From NCBI GenBank assembly GCA_002395905.1, contig DGVK01000196.1:1-26252 (forward strand): DNA of 26,252 nt, in the 5' to 3' direction. Positions 8,616 through 16,587 of this stretch are shown here, in pieces. The position numbers and the translations under genes are program-made. The first letter of the stretch is position 1. Every line of letters begins with the position of its first letter. Source of the DNA: Verrucomicrobia bacterium UBA4286. GTDB lineage: Bacteria; Verrucomicrobiota; Kiritimatiellia; RFP12; UBA1067. The notes under the pieces are model-generated. The model was not told the DNA's origin. It searched no databases and saw nothing but the letters and a program-made list of their open reading frames with translations.

Positions 8616-8624
8616 ATTATACCA
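8616..8624 (-). promoter_or_regulatory. Promoter of the agarase-like gene, extended -10
   Basis: TGGTATAAT is read on the minus strand (TATAAT at 8621-8616). The leader is about 48 bases and contains the AGGAGGA site of the gene at 8561. No -35 box is recognisable. The 12 bases GCGGATGTGGTA closely resemble the same stretch of the trp promoter (GCGGATGTGCTA). Confidence 0.75.
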
Positions 8625-8631
8625 CATCCGC

Positions 8632-8644
8632 GCGCACGGTGCGC
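8632..8644. promoter_or_regulatory. Inverted repeat between divergent promoters (possible operator)
   Basis: GCGCAC-G-GTGCGC is a perfect 6-1-6 inverted repeat. It lies where the -35 boxes of both the agarase-like gene and purN promoters would be expected. In GC-rich DNA such a short palindrome can arise by chance, so a regulatory role is only a suggestion. Confidence 0.3.
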
Positions 8645-8660
8645 CGCGTCGGACGGGTTT

Positions 8661-8669
8661 TGGTATAAT
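8661..8669 (+). promoter_or_regulatory. purN promoter, extended -10
   Basis: TGGTATAAT with TATAAT at 8664-8669. The ATG of purN follows after only seven bases (ATGCGCC), so the transcript should begin at or within a base or two of the start codon. No -35 box and no Shine-Dalgarno site are present. Confidence 0.75.
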
Positions 8670-8676
8670 ATGCGCC

Positions 8677-9297
8677 ATGGCAAAGCTACATCTAGGAGTG
8701 TTGGGTTCGGGCGCGGGCTCGAACATGCAGTCTATCGTCGACGCGATCGCCGCAGGCACGCTCGACGCGGATATACGTATCGTCCTCGCCGACGTCCCCG
8801 ACGCGAAGATTCTCGAGCGCGCGAAGCGCCACGACATTCCATGCCGGTATATCGACTGCGCCCCGTGGAAGACGAAACTCGAAGGTCCGGCGGAGGACCG
8901 GTGCATCGAAATCCTCAAAGAGGCCGGTGTGGACACGGTCGTCCTCGCGGGGTTCATGCGCATAGTCAAGCCCAAGCTTCTCGCGGCGTTCCCCAACAGG
9001 GTTCTGAACATCCATCCCGCGCTTCTGCCGGCCTTCCCTGGCGTGCACAGCTGGACGCAGGCGCTGGACTACGGCTGCAAGGTCGCGGGCGTCACGGTGC
9101 ATTTCGTTGATGCGGGAACCGACTCCGGCCCGATCATCGTGCAGAAGGCCGTTCCCGTGATGGAGGACGACACGCCCGAATCGCTTCACGCGCGAATCCA
9201 GGACCAGGAACACATTGCCTTCCCGGAGGCGCTGAACATCATCGCGTCGGGGAGCTATGTCATCGAAGGCCGTCGCGTGCGCATACGCCGCGCATGA
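8677..9297 (+). CDS. purN: Phosphoribosylglycinamide formyltransferase
   Basis: PurN transfers a formyl group from 10-formyltetrahydrofolate to glycinamide ribonucleotide in purine synthesis (cytoplasm). The protein is 206 residues. The GAR-binding loop GSGAGSNMQ is at 10-18. The catalytic triad appears as Asn111 and His113 in LNIHPALLPAFPG and Asp149 in VHFVDAGTDSGPII, equivalent to Asn106, His108 and Asp144 of E. coli. AGFMRIVKP precedes the active site as usual. The gene stands alone, not in a pur cluster, and is read away from the agarase-like gene. Its leaderless-type start is described with the promoter. It is followed by the 11-bp repeat array. Confidence 0.96.
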   Translation: MAKLHLGVLGSGAGSNMQSIVDAIAAGTLDADIRIVLADVPDAKILERAKRHDIPCRYIDCAPWKTKLEGPAEDRCIEILKEAGVDTVVLAGFMRIVKPKLLAAFPNRVLNIHPALLPAFPGVHSWTQALDYGCKVAGVTVHFVDAGTDSGPIIVQKAVPVMEDDTPESLHARIQDQEHIAFPEALNIIASGSYVIEGRRVRIRRA

Positions 9298-9336
9298 TCC
9301 ACACCGCCCGCGCAACCGAACCGCGCTGGAGGCGGG

Positions 9337-9556
9337 CGCGACTTCACCAAAGTCTGGGCAGGACTTGGGCAAAGCTTGGGCAAGACTTGTGCAAAGCTTG
9401 GGCAGGACTTCGCCAAAGCTTGGGCAAGACTTGTGCAAAGTCTGGGCAAGACTTGGGCAAAGCGTGGGCAAGACTTCACCAAAGTCTGGGCAAGACTTAG
9501 GCAAAGTCTGGGCAAGACTTAGGCAAAGTCTGGGCAAGACTTAGGCAAAGTCTGGG
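9337..9556. repeat. Array of twenty 11-bp units (22-bp pairs)
   Basis: From 9348 there are nine 22-bp units, each made of two related 11-mers such as CAAAGTCTGGG and CAAGACTTAGG. One decayed 11-mer lies before them (9337-9347) and one intact after (9546-9556), giving exactly 20 x 11 bases. The last three 22-bp units are identical (9480-9545) and the earlier ones diverge; several contain AAGCTT. Adjacent 11-mers are inverted with respect to each other (AAGTCT, five bases, AGACTT), so the array can form a chain of 6-bp hairpins on either strand. It occupies the convergent gap after purN. No gene is credible in 9298-9640. Confidence 0.9.
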
Positions 9557-9580
9557 AGGGTCAAACCGGGGACAGGCACT
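9555..9580. repeat. REP-like sequence
   Basis: The segment around GGGTCAAACCGGGGACAGG directly follows the 11-bp array. The core GGGGACAG recurs (complementary orientation) in the palindrome at 9846-9858. Sequences of this kind often flank REP-associated transposase genes. The base stretch from 9581 to 9639 shows nothing recognisable. Confidence 0.4.
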
Positions 9581-9639
9581 AGTCGACTCGGTCGATAATC
9601 ACTCTCTGCATCTACTTCCAACACGCTTCACACCTTCTC

Positions 9640-9843
9640 TTATGCCGCCTTTCGTTCGATCTTCGCCGCCAGCAGGTGGCCGTGCGACGAAAAGCCCTCG
9701 CCGCCCTTGATCCGCCTCGGCCGTGCAGAGCGCGACTTCACCCTGTCCGCAAGCAGTCCCAACGATTCCGCGACGAATTCGCCACTTCCGAATATCTTTC
9801 CGCACGATATCTGCGGCGCACGCTTCATCAGCCACCCTTCGGA
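9640..9843 (-). pseudogene. Remnant resembling the C-terminus of a REP-associated (Y1-type) transposase
   Basis: About 67 codons end in TAA at 9642-9640. The translation runs from SEGWLMKRAPQ through KIFGSGEFVAESLG and ends KIERKAA. The pattern GS-EFV followed by a basic stretch and a final glycine-rich segment resembles the tail of REP-associated tyrosine transposases. The catalytic His-hydrophobe-His and tyrosine motifs are absent, so this is at most a C-terminal relic. It is in frame with the truncated glycosidase upstream and would be read as its tail. The assignment comes from memory of family patterns and is tentative. Confidence 0.45.
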
Positions 9844-9845
9844 AC

Positions 9846-9858
9846 GGGGACTGTCCCC
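9846..9858. repeat. REP-like palindrome at the gene junction
   Basis: GGGGAC-T-GTCCCC is a perfect 6-1-6 inverted repeat. It lies exactly where the reading frame changes from glycosidase-like to transposase-like sequence. Its core is shared with the sequence at 9568-9575. Confidence 0.6.
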
Positions 9859-9864
9859 GAATCC

Positions 9865-10050
9865 CGCTTCGCATCCGATCATCCACTGGTCGTCCTTCGG
9901 GTCTGGCGCGGTGCGCGGCGCAAGCGCGCCGATTCGCGGGAAAGCCGCTTCGTCCACAATGCGCGGCTCCGCAAAGCAGCTTGCGGCGACGGCGACGACA
10001 GCCATCGCCAATCCCTTAACGCACAATGGTCTCCACATTTCCGGAGCCAT
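9865..10050 (-). pseudogene. Truncated secreted glycosidase, last gene of the glycan operon
   Basis: The ATG at 10050 overlaps the stop of the GH110-like gene (TGATG) and has GGAGG seven bases upstream, so it was built as a coupled gene. The product starts MAPEMWRPLCVKG and continues with a signal-peptide core AMAVVAVAASCFA. Then comes a mature start ending DPKDDQWMIGCE, which resembles the beginning of exported (beta/alpha)8 glycosidases. After about 61 residues the sequence changes into the REP palindrome and the transposase-like remnant, and the catalytic domain is missing. An upstream GTG at 10053 is an alternative start. Confidence 0.6.
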
Positions 10051-11648
10051 CACCTTACCTCCACCGTCTTCTCCACGCCCGGTCCGAAGAAGATCGGATT
10101 GCCTCCGCCGCGCACCCGGTTGTCCTCAAGAACTGCGCGGCCGGTGAACGGAACGGTAAAATGGAACGCCGCGCCGCGCATCGCTTCGCAGTCGTTGTCG
10201 CGGGCCACTAGCGTATGCATGGGTCCGCACTCGCCCCAATAGCCCGTGAGGTCGTCGTGCAGAATCGCCACGTTGCCGTTGCGGATGCGATTGCGCTCGA
10301 AGAGTATATCCGCGAACGCGGAAAGGCGGTTGTGCATGAAGTCGTGGAAGTAGTTGTCGTGTATCCACACTGTCGGGGCATGCGAGATGTTCGCCACGTC
10401 GCATCCCGTCCACTCCGCTGGAATGTCGCGGTCGAAAATAATCGCTGCGCTCGTCGCCTCGCGTCCATGCTTCGGAAACTCGGCGACTACGGCGCGACCG
10501 AGAATCTGCTTCTCCAGCCCCTTGCCGCGCGAAAACTCCACCTTCTCGCCCACGCGATACGGAAAGTAGCCGGTGTAGTTGAAGAGCTGTATGCCGAGCA
10601 CCGCCTTCCGTCCGTCAATCTTGTCGAGGCGCGTGTAGTTGCCGTGGATGTTCATCACGTCGTCAAGCCCCCAGCATATCTCCGACTCGGCGATCTCGAT
10701 GCGACCTTTCGTGTCGACAAGATATATCGAGTCGGCAGTGAGCGAAACATGGGCACCTTCGTCCGGACGTACATTGTAGCGGATGATGCGGATATTCTCG
10801 CACATCTCCGCCACGACGCCCATCGCGACGCCGCTGCGCACGTCCACGTCGGAAACCTCCACGTCGCGGCACTTCGCAAAAGACATCAGCGAACGGTTGC
10901 GGTCGCTGCCAAGAAGAAGGCAGAGAGGTTCGTCGAGCGGAAACGAACACTGTCCGGCGTTTTTCGGATGGGGACTGTCCACATAGCGAAAGAACACTTT
11001 TCCGTCGCCATTGTCCTCGGCCGCCACAGAATAGTATGTGGAAGCAAGCTTGTCCCTGTCGCATCCGCAACCTGGCGTGACGATGTACTGTATCTGGCAG
11101 TAGCGCAACGCGTGAACCGAGATCTCGCGCTCCCGTGAATCCATACGCCCTTCGTCAAGATCGAAGAAGATTGTGCCGTTCCTGGTCTCGTATGGCACGC
11201 ATCCCTTGGCGAACTGACACAAGAACCCCGCGCCGTTCTTCTCCTTTATTGTGAACTCGACGAGCGGCAGACGAAAAACGCGCGAGGTGAAATTGCATAT
11301 CTTCACGCCGTCGCACCGCTCGACGATGAAGGGGAAAGTCTTGCCGTGGAAGACAAAACTGGAGCCTCCGCCGTCCACCGTGACATCCTTCAGGCCTTCA
11401 AGATGCACGACTGCCTTCTTCATGCCCGTCGAGCTGCCCACCGAGGCGAGGAAGCGGTCTTTGGCGCCTTCCTCGAAAAAGTGGTACTCGCCTTTTGCGA
11501 ACCGGAGCGTGTCGCCGTTTCTCAGCCGAGCCACCGCCGCGCAAACGGCAGGGGTGGCGTTGCCATTGATTGGACGAATCTCCACGACTGTCCCCGCAGA
11601 GGCGCCAGCGGCAAAGGCGCCGGCCAGCACAAGATTCACCATCTTCAT
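10050..11648 (-). CDS. Secreted GH110-like alpha-1,3-galactosidase
   Basis: A 532-residue protein with a signal peptide (to about residue 18, AGASA). It has a right-handed parallel beta-helix pattern: many short asparagine-, aspartate- and glycine-rich turns such as VTVDGGGSSFVFHG and VSDVDVRSGV. The segment TADSIYLVDTKGRIEIAES followed by CWGLDDVMNIHGNY (Asp329, Asp330) matches the hallmark of GH110, where a neighbouring Asp-Asp pair before N-(I/V)-H-G is taken as the catalytic centre. GH110 enzymes are inverting exo-alpha-1,3-galactosidases acting on blood-group B or linear alpha-Gal ends. The start at 11648 follows AGGATTGAGGA, and the stop overlaps the next start (TGATG). The exact linkage is inferred from the family only. 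Confidence 0.78.
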   Translation of the reverse strand: MKMVNLVLAGAFAAGASAGTVVEIRPINGNATPAVCAAVARLRNGDTLRFAKGEYHFFEEGAKDRFLASVGSSTGMKKAVVHLEGLKDVTVDGGGSSFVFHGKTFPFIVERCDGVKICNFTSRVFRLPLVEFTIKEKNGAGFLCQFAKGCVPYETRNGTIFFDLDEGRMDSREREISVHALRYCQIQYIVTPGCGCDRDKLASTYYSVAAEDNGDGKVFFRYVDSPHPKNAGQCSFPLDEPLCLLLGSDRNRSLMSFAKCRDVEVSDVDVRSGVAMGVVAEMCENIRIIRYNVRPDEGAHVSLTADSIYLVDTKGRIEIAESEICWGLDDVMNIHGNYTRLDKIDGRKAVLGIQLFNYTGYFPYRVGEKVEFSRGKGLEKQILGRAVVAEFPKHGREATSAAIIFDRDIPAEWTGCDVANISHAPTVWIHDNYFHDFMHNRLSAFADILFERNRIRNGNVAILHDDLTGYWGECGPMHTLVARDNDCEAMRGAAFHFTVPFTGRAVLEDNRVRGGGNPIFFGPGVEKTVEVR

Positions 11649-11673
11649 TTCCTCAATCCTTTCAAGTTCTCCT

Positions 11674-13308
11674 TCAGCCCGTCAGTTCGTAACGCGGCAA
11701 TCTTTCAAGAGGAATGTTTTCAAGGCGTATGGTTCGCGGTCCGTCAACAATTTCGCCAAGGTCGTCGCGCCAGCGGCCTGCGGGGAGTTCCACCACCTTC
11801 GCATCGTCGGGCGTCACAACCGGCGCTATGAGCCAGCGGCTGCCAAGCATGAACTGTTGCATCGGACGGTTGAAGCCTTGATGCGGAAATTCGTACTCCA
11901 TCGCCCTGACGATAGGTTCGCCTGTCTCGGATGCAATACGGACCTGTTCGAGGATGTACGGCGCAAAAGCCACATGCAAATCGGCGAACGCGCGGCAAAG
12001 CTTCGCGCCGCCCGGAGAAAGCCTGCGCGTCGGCAGAAGCGAGAACTGCATCATCGGCATAAGCGACTGAAGCGCGGCAGATCGGACGAACAGCTTCTCG
12101 TCAATCTTCTTGCCCACAAACGACACCTCCAGTCCCCCGCCGACCATATCAGCGACGAGATATGGGCAACCGACGAGTCCGGCAGAGATCACCTGAGGAA
12201 TCACCGTGTCCTGTGCTTTGCTCCCGGTCCATGCATGCGCACGATCATTGAGACGCGTCACGAGCGGAAGTCCGCCGCACTTCCAGCTCACGCGTATCTC
12301 GTGGTACGGAAACTCCCGCGCGGCCAGCTCGGCGTAGAGACGCGTGTAATCCACGGGTTCCGCCGCTTCGTCGTGAAAGCGGCAGTCTTCGAAGAAGAAG
12401 CCGGGGTCGCCCGCATCGAACTTGAAACCTTTTATCCCGTACCTGTCCGCGAAGTCGTGCAGAATCTTCGCATAGTACGCATTCGCCTCGGGTTTCGTGA
12501 GGTCGTAGACGGCACTGATGCCGCTCCACCAGCGAACGACGGCCGCAGCCTTTGAGCCGGGAGTCTTGCGGTATGCCAGATAGTCCAGTGCGCCAAGTTT
12601 ATCGTGGTAGCGCAGCTTCTTGTACTCGCGACTGTCTGGCGAGACGAAGTGCGCCGTCCATATGAGCGGAATCCACCCGTGCGACCGAATCCGGTCGAAA
12701 AGTCCCTTTGGATCGGGGAAATCCTTCCCGTAGAACTCGTACGAACCCTGATATGATGGCCATCCGCCGTCCATCATGTAAATGCCGCACGGAAAACCGC
12801 TTTTCGCGAGATCCGCCGTGTATTCGTCAGCCGATTTCTGGTTCACGCCGTTCATGAATATCTCGATCCAGTTGTTCCACTGCGGAAGCGAGAAAAACAC
12901 ATCCGGCGGAGCTTTCCCGTCGAAGCGCATGTGCGATTTGGCGGCTGCAAGATACGCCTCTTTCAGCGTCGTTCCAGCGACGGTTGGCTCGATCTTCTCT
13001 ACATCGGAATCAAGAATGAGCTCCCCGCCATTGAATTCGTAGCCGAACGGCTTTTCGCTCCATACATATCTTCCGCAGCTCGACACCAAAAGCGGCGACG
13101 AGGTGTGCCCATGGCGCCTGAGGTCGATGCGTCTGCTGTCCGCCGCGCCGTACGGCTGGTTCTGTCCGTCGCCGCCCGCTCCGCCCCACCAGCGCTCGCC
13201 TTCAAGCAGAGGAATCCTTGACACGACCGGCGCGGCAGTCGCGATCATGGCACCAAAAGAGAAAATGCATACAGCGGCAATCACGAATGTAGAGACCGGT
13301 GTTTTCAT
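11674..13308 (-). CDS. Secreted GH31 glycosidase A
   Basis: A 544-residue protein starting MKTPVSTFVIAAVCIFSFG, a clear signal peptide. The open frame extends further upstream, but the ATG at 13308 overlaps the previous stop (ATGA) and starts the signal peptide. The (beta/alpha)8 domain has PQWNNWIEI, GIYMMDGGWPSYQGSYEF, and GIKGFKFDAGD with probable nucleophile Asp298. RLNDRAHAW carries the probable acid/base Asp355, and VADMVGGG follows. This is the order found in GH31 (alpha-glucosidase, alpha-xylosidase, alpha-galactosidase family). Residues about 480-544 form a C-terminal beta domain with LPAGRWRD. Its paralogue GH31-B is the first gene of the operon. An alpha-galactosidase role fits the GH110 neighbour but is not shown by the sequence. 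Confidence 0.85.
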   Translation of the reverse strand: MKTPVSTFVIAAVCIFSFGAMIATAAPVVSRIPLLEGERWWGGAGGDGQNQPYGAADSRRIDLRRHGHTSSPLLVSSCGRYVWSEKPFGYEFNGGELILDSDVEKIEPTVAGTTLKEAYLAAAKSHMRFDGKAPPDVFFSLPQWNNWIEIFMNGVNQKSADEYTADLAKSGFPCGIYMMDGGWPSYQGSYEFYGKDFPDPKGLFDRIRSHGWIPLIWTAHFVSPDSREYKKLRYHDKLGALDYLAYRKTPGSKAAAVVRWWSGISAVYDLTKPEANAYYAKILHDFADRYGIKGFKFDAGDPGFFFEDCRFHDEAAEPVDYTRLYAELAAREFPYHEIRVSWKCGGLPLVTRLNDRAHAWTGSKAQDTVIPQVISAGLVGCPYLVADMVGGGLEVSFVGKKIDEKLFVRSAALQSLMPMMQFSLLPTRRLSPGGAKLCRAFADLHVAFAPYILEQVRIASETGEPIVRAMEYEFPHQGFNRPMQQFMLGSRWLIAPVVTPDDAKVVELPAGRWRDDLGEIVDGPRTIRLENIPLERLPRYELTG

Positions 13309-15383
13309 TTCGAATCCTTTGTAAGCGACAGGTTTTTGAAGCAGAGTTCGTCCACAGGGGACATGGCCCTCAAATGCAGCGCGACAAGCTCGGTGACGGC
13401 AGGGTCGAAGTCCGTATCCAGCGTTCGCGAGAATGCGTGCCATTCGCCATCGGCGGGAACTATGTATCTTTCCGTCATGTTCTTCTCGTTCGAAAAGAGC
13501 CGCGCCTCCACGCAGACAGTGTTCGAGCCTCTTGCGCGCACCTCGAAAGCGAGGCGATACGACCCGTTGCCATATCTCAGGAACGCGTCCGTGACGACAT
13601 TCATCATTCCGCCGCCTTTCTCGCACTGGCGCAGGCGGTAGACGCGCGAGGCGCCGTCCGTCTCGACAGCATCGAACTTGGAGAGCCACGACGGATTCCT
13701 CTGCCACGAACTGCGCGCATTCGCGCGCGCGTCCGCATCCGCCAGAAGATTGCCGCCATGCATCTGCGGCAGGCGGCGCTCGCCCTTCTTAGGCGAAATC
13801 ACCCTCACATCCCGCTGAAGAACCTCGCCGACAAAAACCTTCCACGGGCAAATCCCTCCGACGACTTGCCTGTTCGCAACGGCAGGCGCCGTCGGCTTCT
13901 CGCCTGTGCCCGCGACAGATATCGTAATTCTGCCACCATTCGCAACCTTGTCCGCCGGAATCGCGTCCAGCCGCTCACCGCCGACGAAGAGATTCGTGAC
14001 GGAAAGCGACCAGCCGCTGGAATCAAGCCACTTTGAAGAATCGTGCAGAACCTCCACGAGCGGTCCGTCGCCTCGTCCCGCCGCACGCCAGTCGGCACTT
14101 CCCGCAGGACGCGGTATGAACACGCCGTCGAACGCGAAACGCTTCGGGAGAGTGCCCATGTTGCCGCAAAGGAAAAAGCGCGGGAAGAGAACGCAATCGA
14201 CCGCCGAAAGGTTCTTGAAGAATAACTCCTGCGACCTGTGCACAAGATCCTGCGGGCCCGGCTCGCGCCGCGCCGCGCCCGAGTCGAGTTCGTTCCACTT
14301 TGTGTTGCGGCGCAGCACGCCGTTGTATGTATTCTTTATGCACCCTTCGTCGGCGCGGAAGATGTCGATATTCTCCATTACGACGCCCTCGTTGGAATTC
14401 TGAGGGAAAATCGCGTTGCACGAAGTGCCGATCGCGACGTCGCGGAACAGCGCGCCACCCTTCACCCCGCTCACGACAAGCGCGTTGTCGCCCACATACA
14501 GCCACGCGCCCTCGACGCGAAAGCCGCGTCCGCCGCACGTTATGCCGTCCGAGCACATCATCGACGAGAGCGCCTTTACGTTGCGCAACAAGACATCGTG
14601 GGCCCAGACGCAGTAGTTGAACGTTCGCGCGTCGACAATCTTCACATCCTCCAAGACCGCGCCGTCCGCAGAAATGCCCACGACGCCGCGACGCGTGTTT
14701 TTCGTCTGGTCGAAGCGGAAGATGTCGGAGAACGGGTCGAGGATCATCCCGCGTCCATGAATGTAAGCGCCCTTCGACTTCACGACAAGACGCGAATTGA
14801 GCACTGCACCCGGCGCGATGTAGACCTCCTTCACCGGGCTATCGACAACCGTCACGCCATCCTCGCCCGGCGGGTCTGCCCACCCTTCCACATACATCAC
14901 GCCAGGATCGTCCTTCTTCGGAATTTTTTCCGCATCCTCCGGCGCATCGGCGAAAACGGAGAGAATCGATTTGTCGCTGTCGTTGAGCCTTATCCCGAAA
15001 TTGCACGGCCGCTCTACCCAAACAGAAATCACGCCGCCTTTGAACGCACTCTTGAGCCCGAGCCTGGACGGGAAGACGGCAAGCGACTTCACATCCTCGC
15101 ATACCGCCACATCCACGCGCACCGGTCCGCCATCGAAGGCAAACTCGCAAAAGCGCCGGTTCACGTCGCCGCCGCGCGTGCGCGTCTCAAGGGCGGACTT
15201 CTCGCAGCGGTTGTAGACCGTGAGCCTCTTGCTGGCGTCTGCCTGGACCACCCGCACGCCATAGGCATAGTCGCGCTCTATGTGCGCATCGTATTCAGGA
15301 TATACCACGATACCGCCGTTCGCGGCCAGCGCCGCGAACGCGACCGCTGCTGCATACAACGCTTTATTCACCGACATCGACAT
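13305..15383 (-). CDS. Secreted GH28/GH49-like beta-helix glycosidase with C-terminal beta-sandwich domain
   Basis: A 692-residue protein. Residues 1-22 are a signal peptide and about 23-180 an N-terminal beta-sandwich as in GH49 enzymes. Residues about 185-430 are a parallel beta-helix with IHGRGMILDP, SMMCSDGITCGG (Asp279), LYVGDNALVVSG (Asp299, with Asn300 where GH28 often has a second Asp) and TSCNAIFPQNSNEGVVMENI. Residues about 545-692 look like a CBM4/9-type sandwich (ending VDELCFKNLSL). Clan GH-N enzymes hydrolyse pectin-, dextran- or pullulan-like chains; the substrate here is unknown. The ATG at 15383 lies inside the end of the oxidoreductase gene (20-base overlap). An ATG at 15377 is also possible, and the longer open frame upstream is spurious. 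Confidence 0.72.
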   Translation of the reverse strand: MSMSVNKALYAAAVAFAALAANGGIVVYPEYDAHIERDYAYGVRVVQADASKRLTVYNRCEKSALETRTRGGDVNRRFCEFAFDGGPVRVDVAVCEDVKSLAVFPSRLGLKSAFKGGVISVWVERPCNFGIRLNDSDKSILSVFADAPEDAEKIPKKDDPGVMYVEGWADPPGEDGVTVVDSPVKEVYIAPGAVLNSRLVVKSKGAYIHGRGMILDPFSDIFRFDQTKNTRRGVVGISADGAVLEDVKIVDARTFNYCVWAHDVLLRNVKALSSMMCSDGITCGGRGFRVEGAWLYVGDNALVVSGVKGGALFRDVAIGTSCNAIFPQNSNEGVVMENIDIFRADEGCIKNTYNGVLRRNTKWNELDSGAARREPGPQDLVHRSQELFFKNLSAVDCVLFPRFFLCGNMGTLPKRFAFDGVFIPRPAGSADWRAAGRGDGPLVEVLHDSSKWLDSSGWSLSVTNLFVGGERLDAIPADKVANGGRITISVAGTGEKPTAPAVANRQVVGGICPWKVFVGEVLQRDVRVISPKKGERRLPQMHGGNLLADADARANARSSWQRNPSWLSKFDAVETDGASRVYRLRQCEKGGGMMNVVTDAFLRYGNGSYRLAFEVRARGSNTVCVEARLFSNEKNMTERYIVPADGEWHAFSRTLDTDFDPAVTELVALHLRAMSPVDELCFKNLSLTKDSK

Positions 15384-16578
15384 TGCAAGCCTGAAGCGAG
15401 AGTTTGTGGACGCGAAGGTCATGGTCGTAGAGTTCCAGCGGATTGGGCCTTTCGCCGCGGACGATCTCGGCAAGCTCCTTTAGCTGCCCCGCGTATCTGT
15501 CGCCCATCTTCCCGAACACAAGATAGTTCCAGCCGCGCACATATGGGGGCTTGGCCTTCTTGAGGAAGAGCTTTACCGTAATCTCCTCGTCAACCTCCTC
15601 GACCTGCATGCCTCCTTCCTCTCCCGTCGTGTGGCGCACGCGGCGGAAGTCCTCGATGGGCTCCAGCTCCATCACGCCGTCCGACCCGTCGACACGCAGA
15701 TGGCGGCGGCCCTGCGTCCCCTTGGAGCAGACCGTAACCGTGCACGTTGTTCGCGGCCATCGCGCGATTGTGAGCGTATGGCTCGGGGTGCCCTCGGGGT
15801 CCCCTGGAGTAGGCATGACTATCGAACGGCATTCCTCCGGCATCTGTTCGTTCATCATCGGCAGGACGTATTCCATTACATGACACGTAAGCAGATAGGC
15901 GGTCCCGGCGGGGTATGTGGAGGAATAGGGAATGTAACGTGCGCCGCCGTAGGAGTGGCTTAGGTCGGCGTCGATCGCGAATATCTCGCCTACGAGGCCT
16001 TTGCGGCCTTCGTTGACGATGAACTGAATCGCGTCATTCGCGCGGAACATGTAGCCGGTCTGGAGTGGGATGTTCCCCGCGCGGCAGATGTCCGACACTT
16101 CCTTGAAACCCTCGAGCGTGAAGCCTAGAGGCTTGTCCATATGCATCGCGATTCCCGCCTTCGCACATCTGAGAGCGACGTCGATAAGCTCCTGGTTGGA
16201 GACCTCGATGACAGCGATGTCTGGCTTGACCTCGGCAAGCACCTGCTCGGGCGTGAAGCGCGGCAACCCCTCGTAGTGAGACATGTCCGGCTCGCACATG
16301 CGCATGACCTTCGATGCCGTGTTATCGACTATGCCCACGACCTCATAGTCGTTCGTAAGCTTCATCATCGCCTCGAACTTGCCGAGCGCATGATTGTGTG
16401 TTACACCCCATAGCACGGCGCGAACGCGCCTGGACGGTTTCTGTCCAGACGCGTAGTCCTCTGCGCACGGCCGCCGCATGTCGAACGTCTTCGACGTCTC
16501 GAGGTCGACAACCGGCGCCGCGCCGAGCGACAGCGCGACTGCCGCCATAAGAACGCAACAAAGCAATGCGTGACGCAC
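15364..16578 (-). CDS. Secreted Gfo/Idh/MocA-family oxidoreductase
   Basis: A 404-residue protein. The first 21 residues (LLCCVLMAAVALSLGAAP core) are a Sec-type signal peptide without twin arginines. A Rossmann-like NAD(P) domain follows: AVLWGVTHNHALGKFEA, then VVGIVDN. Next is MHMDKPLGF at 146-153 (Lys149, usual EKP motif as DKP) and LLTCHVMEYV, where His233 may be the catalytic histidine. The start is GTG at 16578 with AAGGAG five bases upstream. That ribosome site spans the nine-base gap after the LRR gene. Relatives include sugar dehydrogenases and NAD-dependent GH109-type glycosidases, so a hydrolytic role outside the cytoplasm is possible. How it would keep its cofactor there is unclear. 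Confidence 0.82.
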   Translation of the reverse strand: MRHALLCCVLMAAVALSLGAAPVVDLETSKTFDMRRPCAEDYASGQKPSRRVRAVLWGVTHNHALGKFEAMMKLTNDYEVVGIVDNTASKVMRMCEPDMSHYEGLPRFTPEQVLAEVKPDIAVIEVSNQELIDVALRCAKAGIAMHMDKPLGFTLEGFKEVSDICRAGNIPLQTGYMFRANDAIQFIVNEGRKGLVGEIFAIDADLSHSYGGARYIPYSSTYPAGTAYLLTCHVMEYVLPMMNEQMPEECRSIVMPTPGDPEGTPSHTLTIARWPRTTCTVTVCSKGTQGRRHLRVDGSDGVMELEPIEDFRRVRHTTGEEGGMQVEEVDEEITVKLFLKKAKPPYVRGWNYLVFGKMGDRYAGQLKELAEIVRGERPNPLELYDHDLRVHKLSLQACNVDVGE

Positions 16579-16587
16579 AACCTCTCC

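Noticed and set aside
8692..9537. A long minus-strand open frame with a 22-residue repeat (pattern LAQTLPKSCPDFGEV) over the 11-bp array and purN
   Set aside because: 66 bases (three 22-mers) are a multiple of three, so the array is open in several frames on both strands. The rest of the frame is antisense to the clearly real purN. The repeated peptide is a by-product of the DNA repeat.
9337..9556. CRISPR array
   Set aside because: The units are direct tandem 22-mers without unique spacers, and there are no cas genes.
10970..10985. GGGGACTGTCC, similar to the REP palindrome at 9846-9858
   Set aside because: It lies inside the GH110-like gene in a normal coding context (DSPHP) and lacks the second half of the palindrome, so chance similarity is more likely.
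13309..13707. N-terminal extension of GH31-A to 13707
   Set aside because: It overlaps the conserved C-terminus of the upstream gene. The translation is low in structure, and the ATG at 13308 begins a clear signal peptide with an ATGA overlap.
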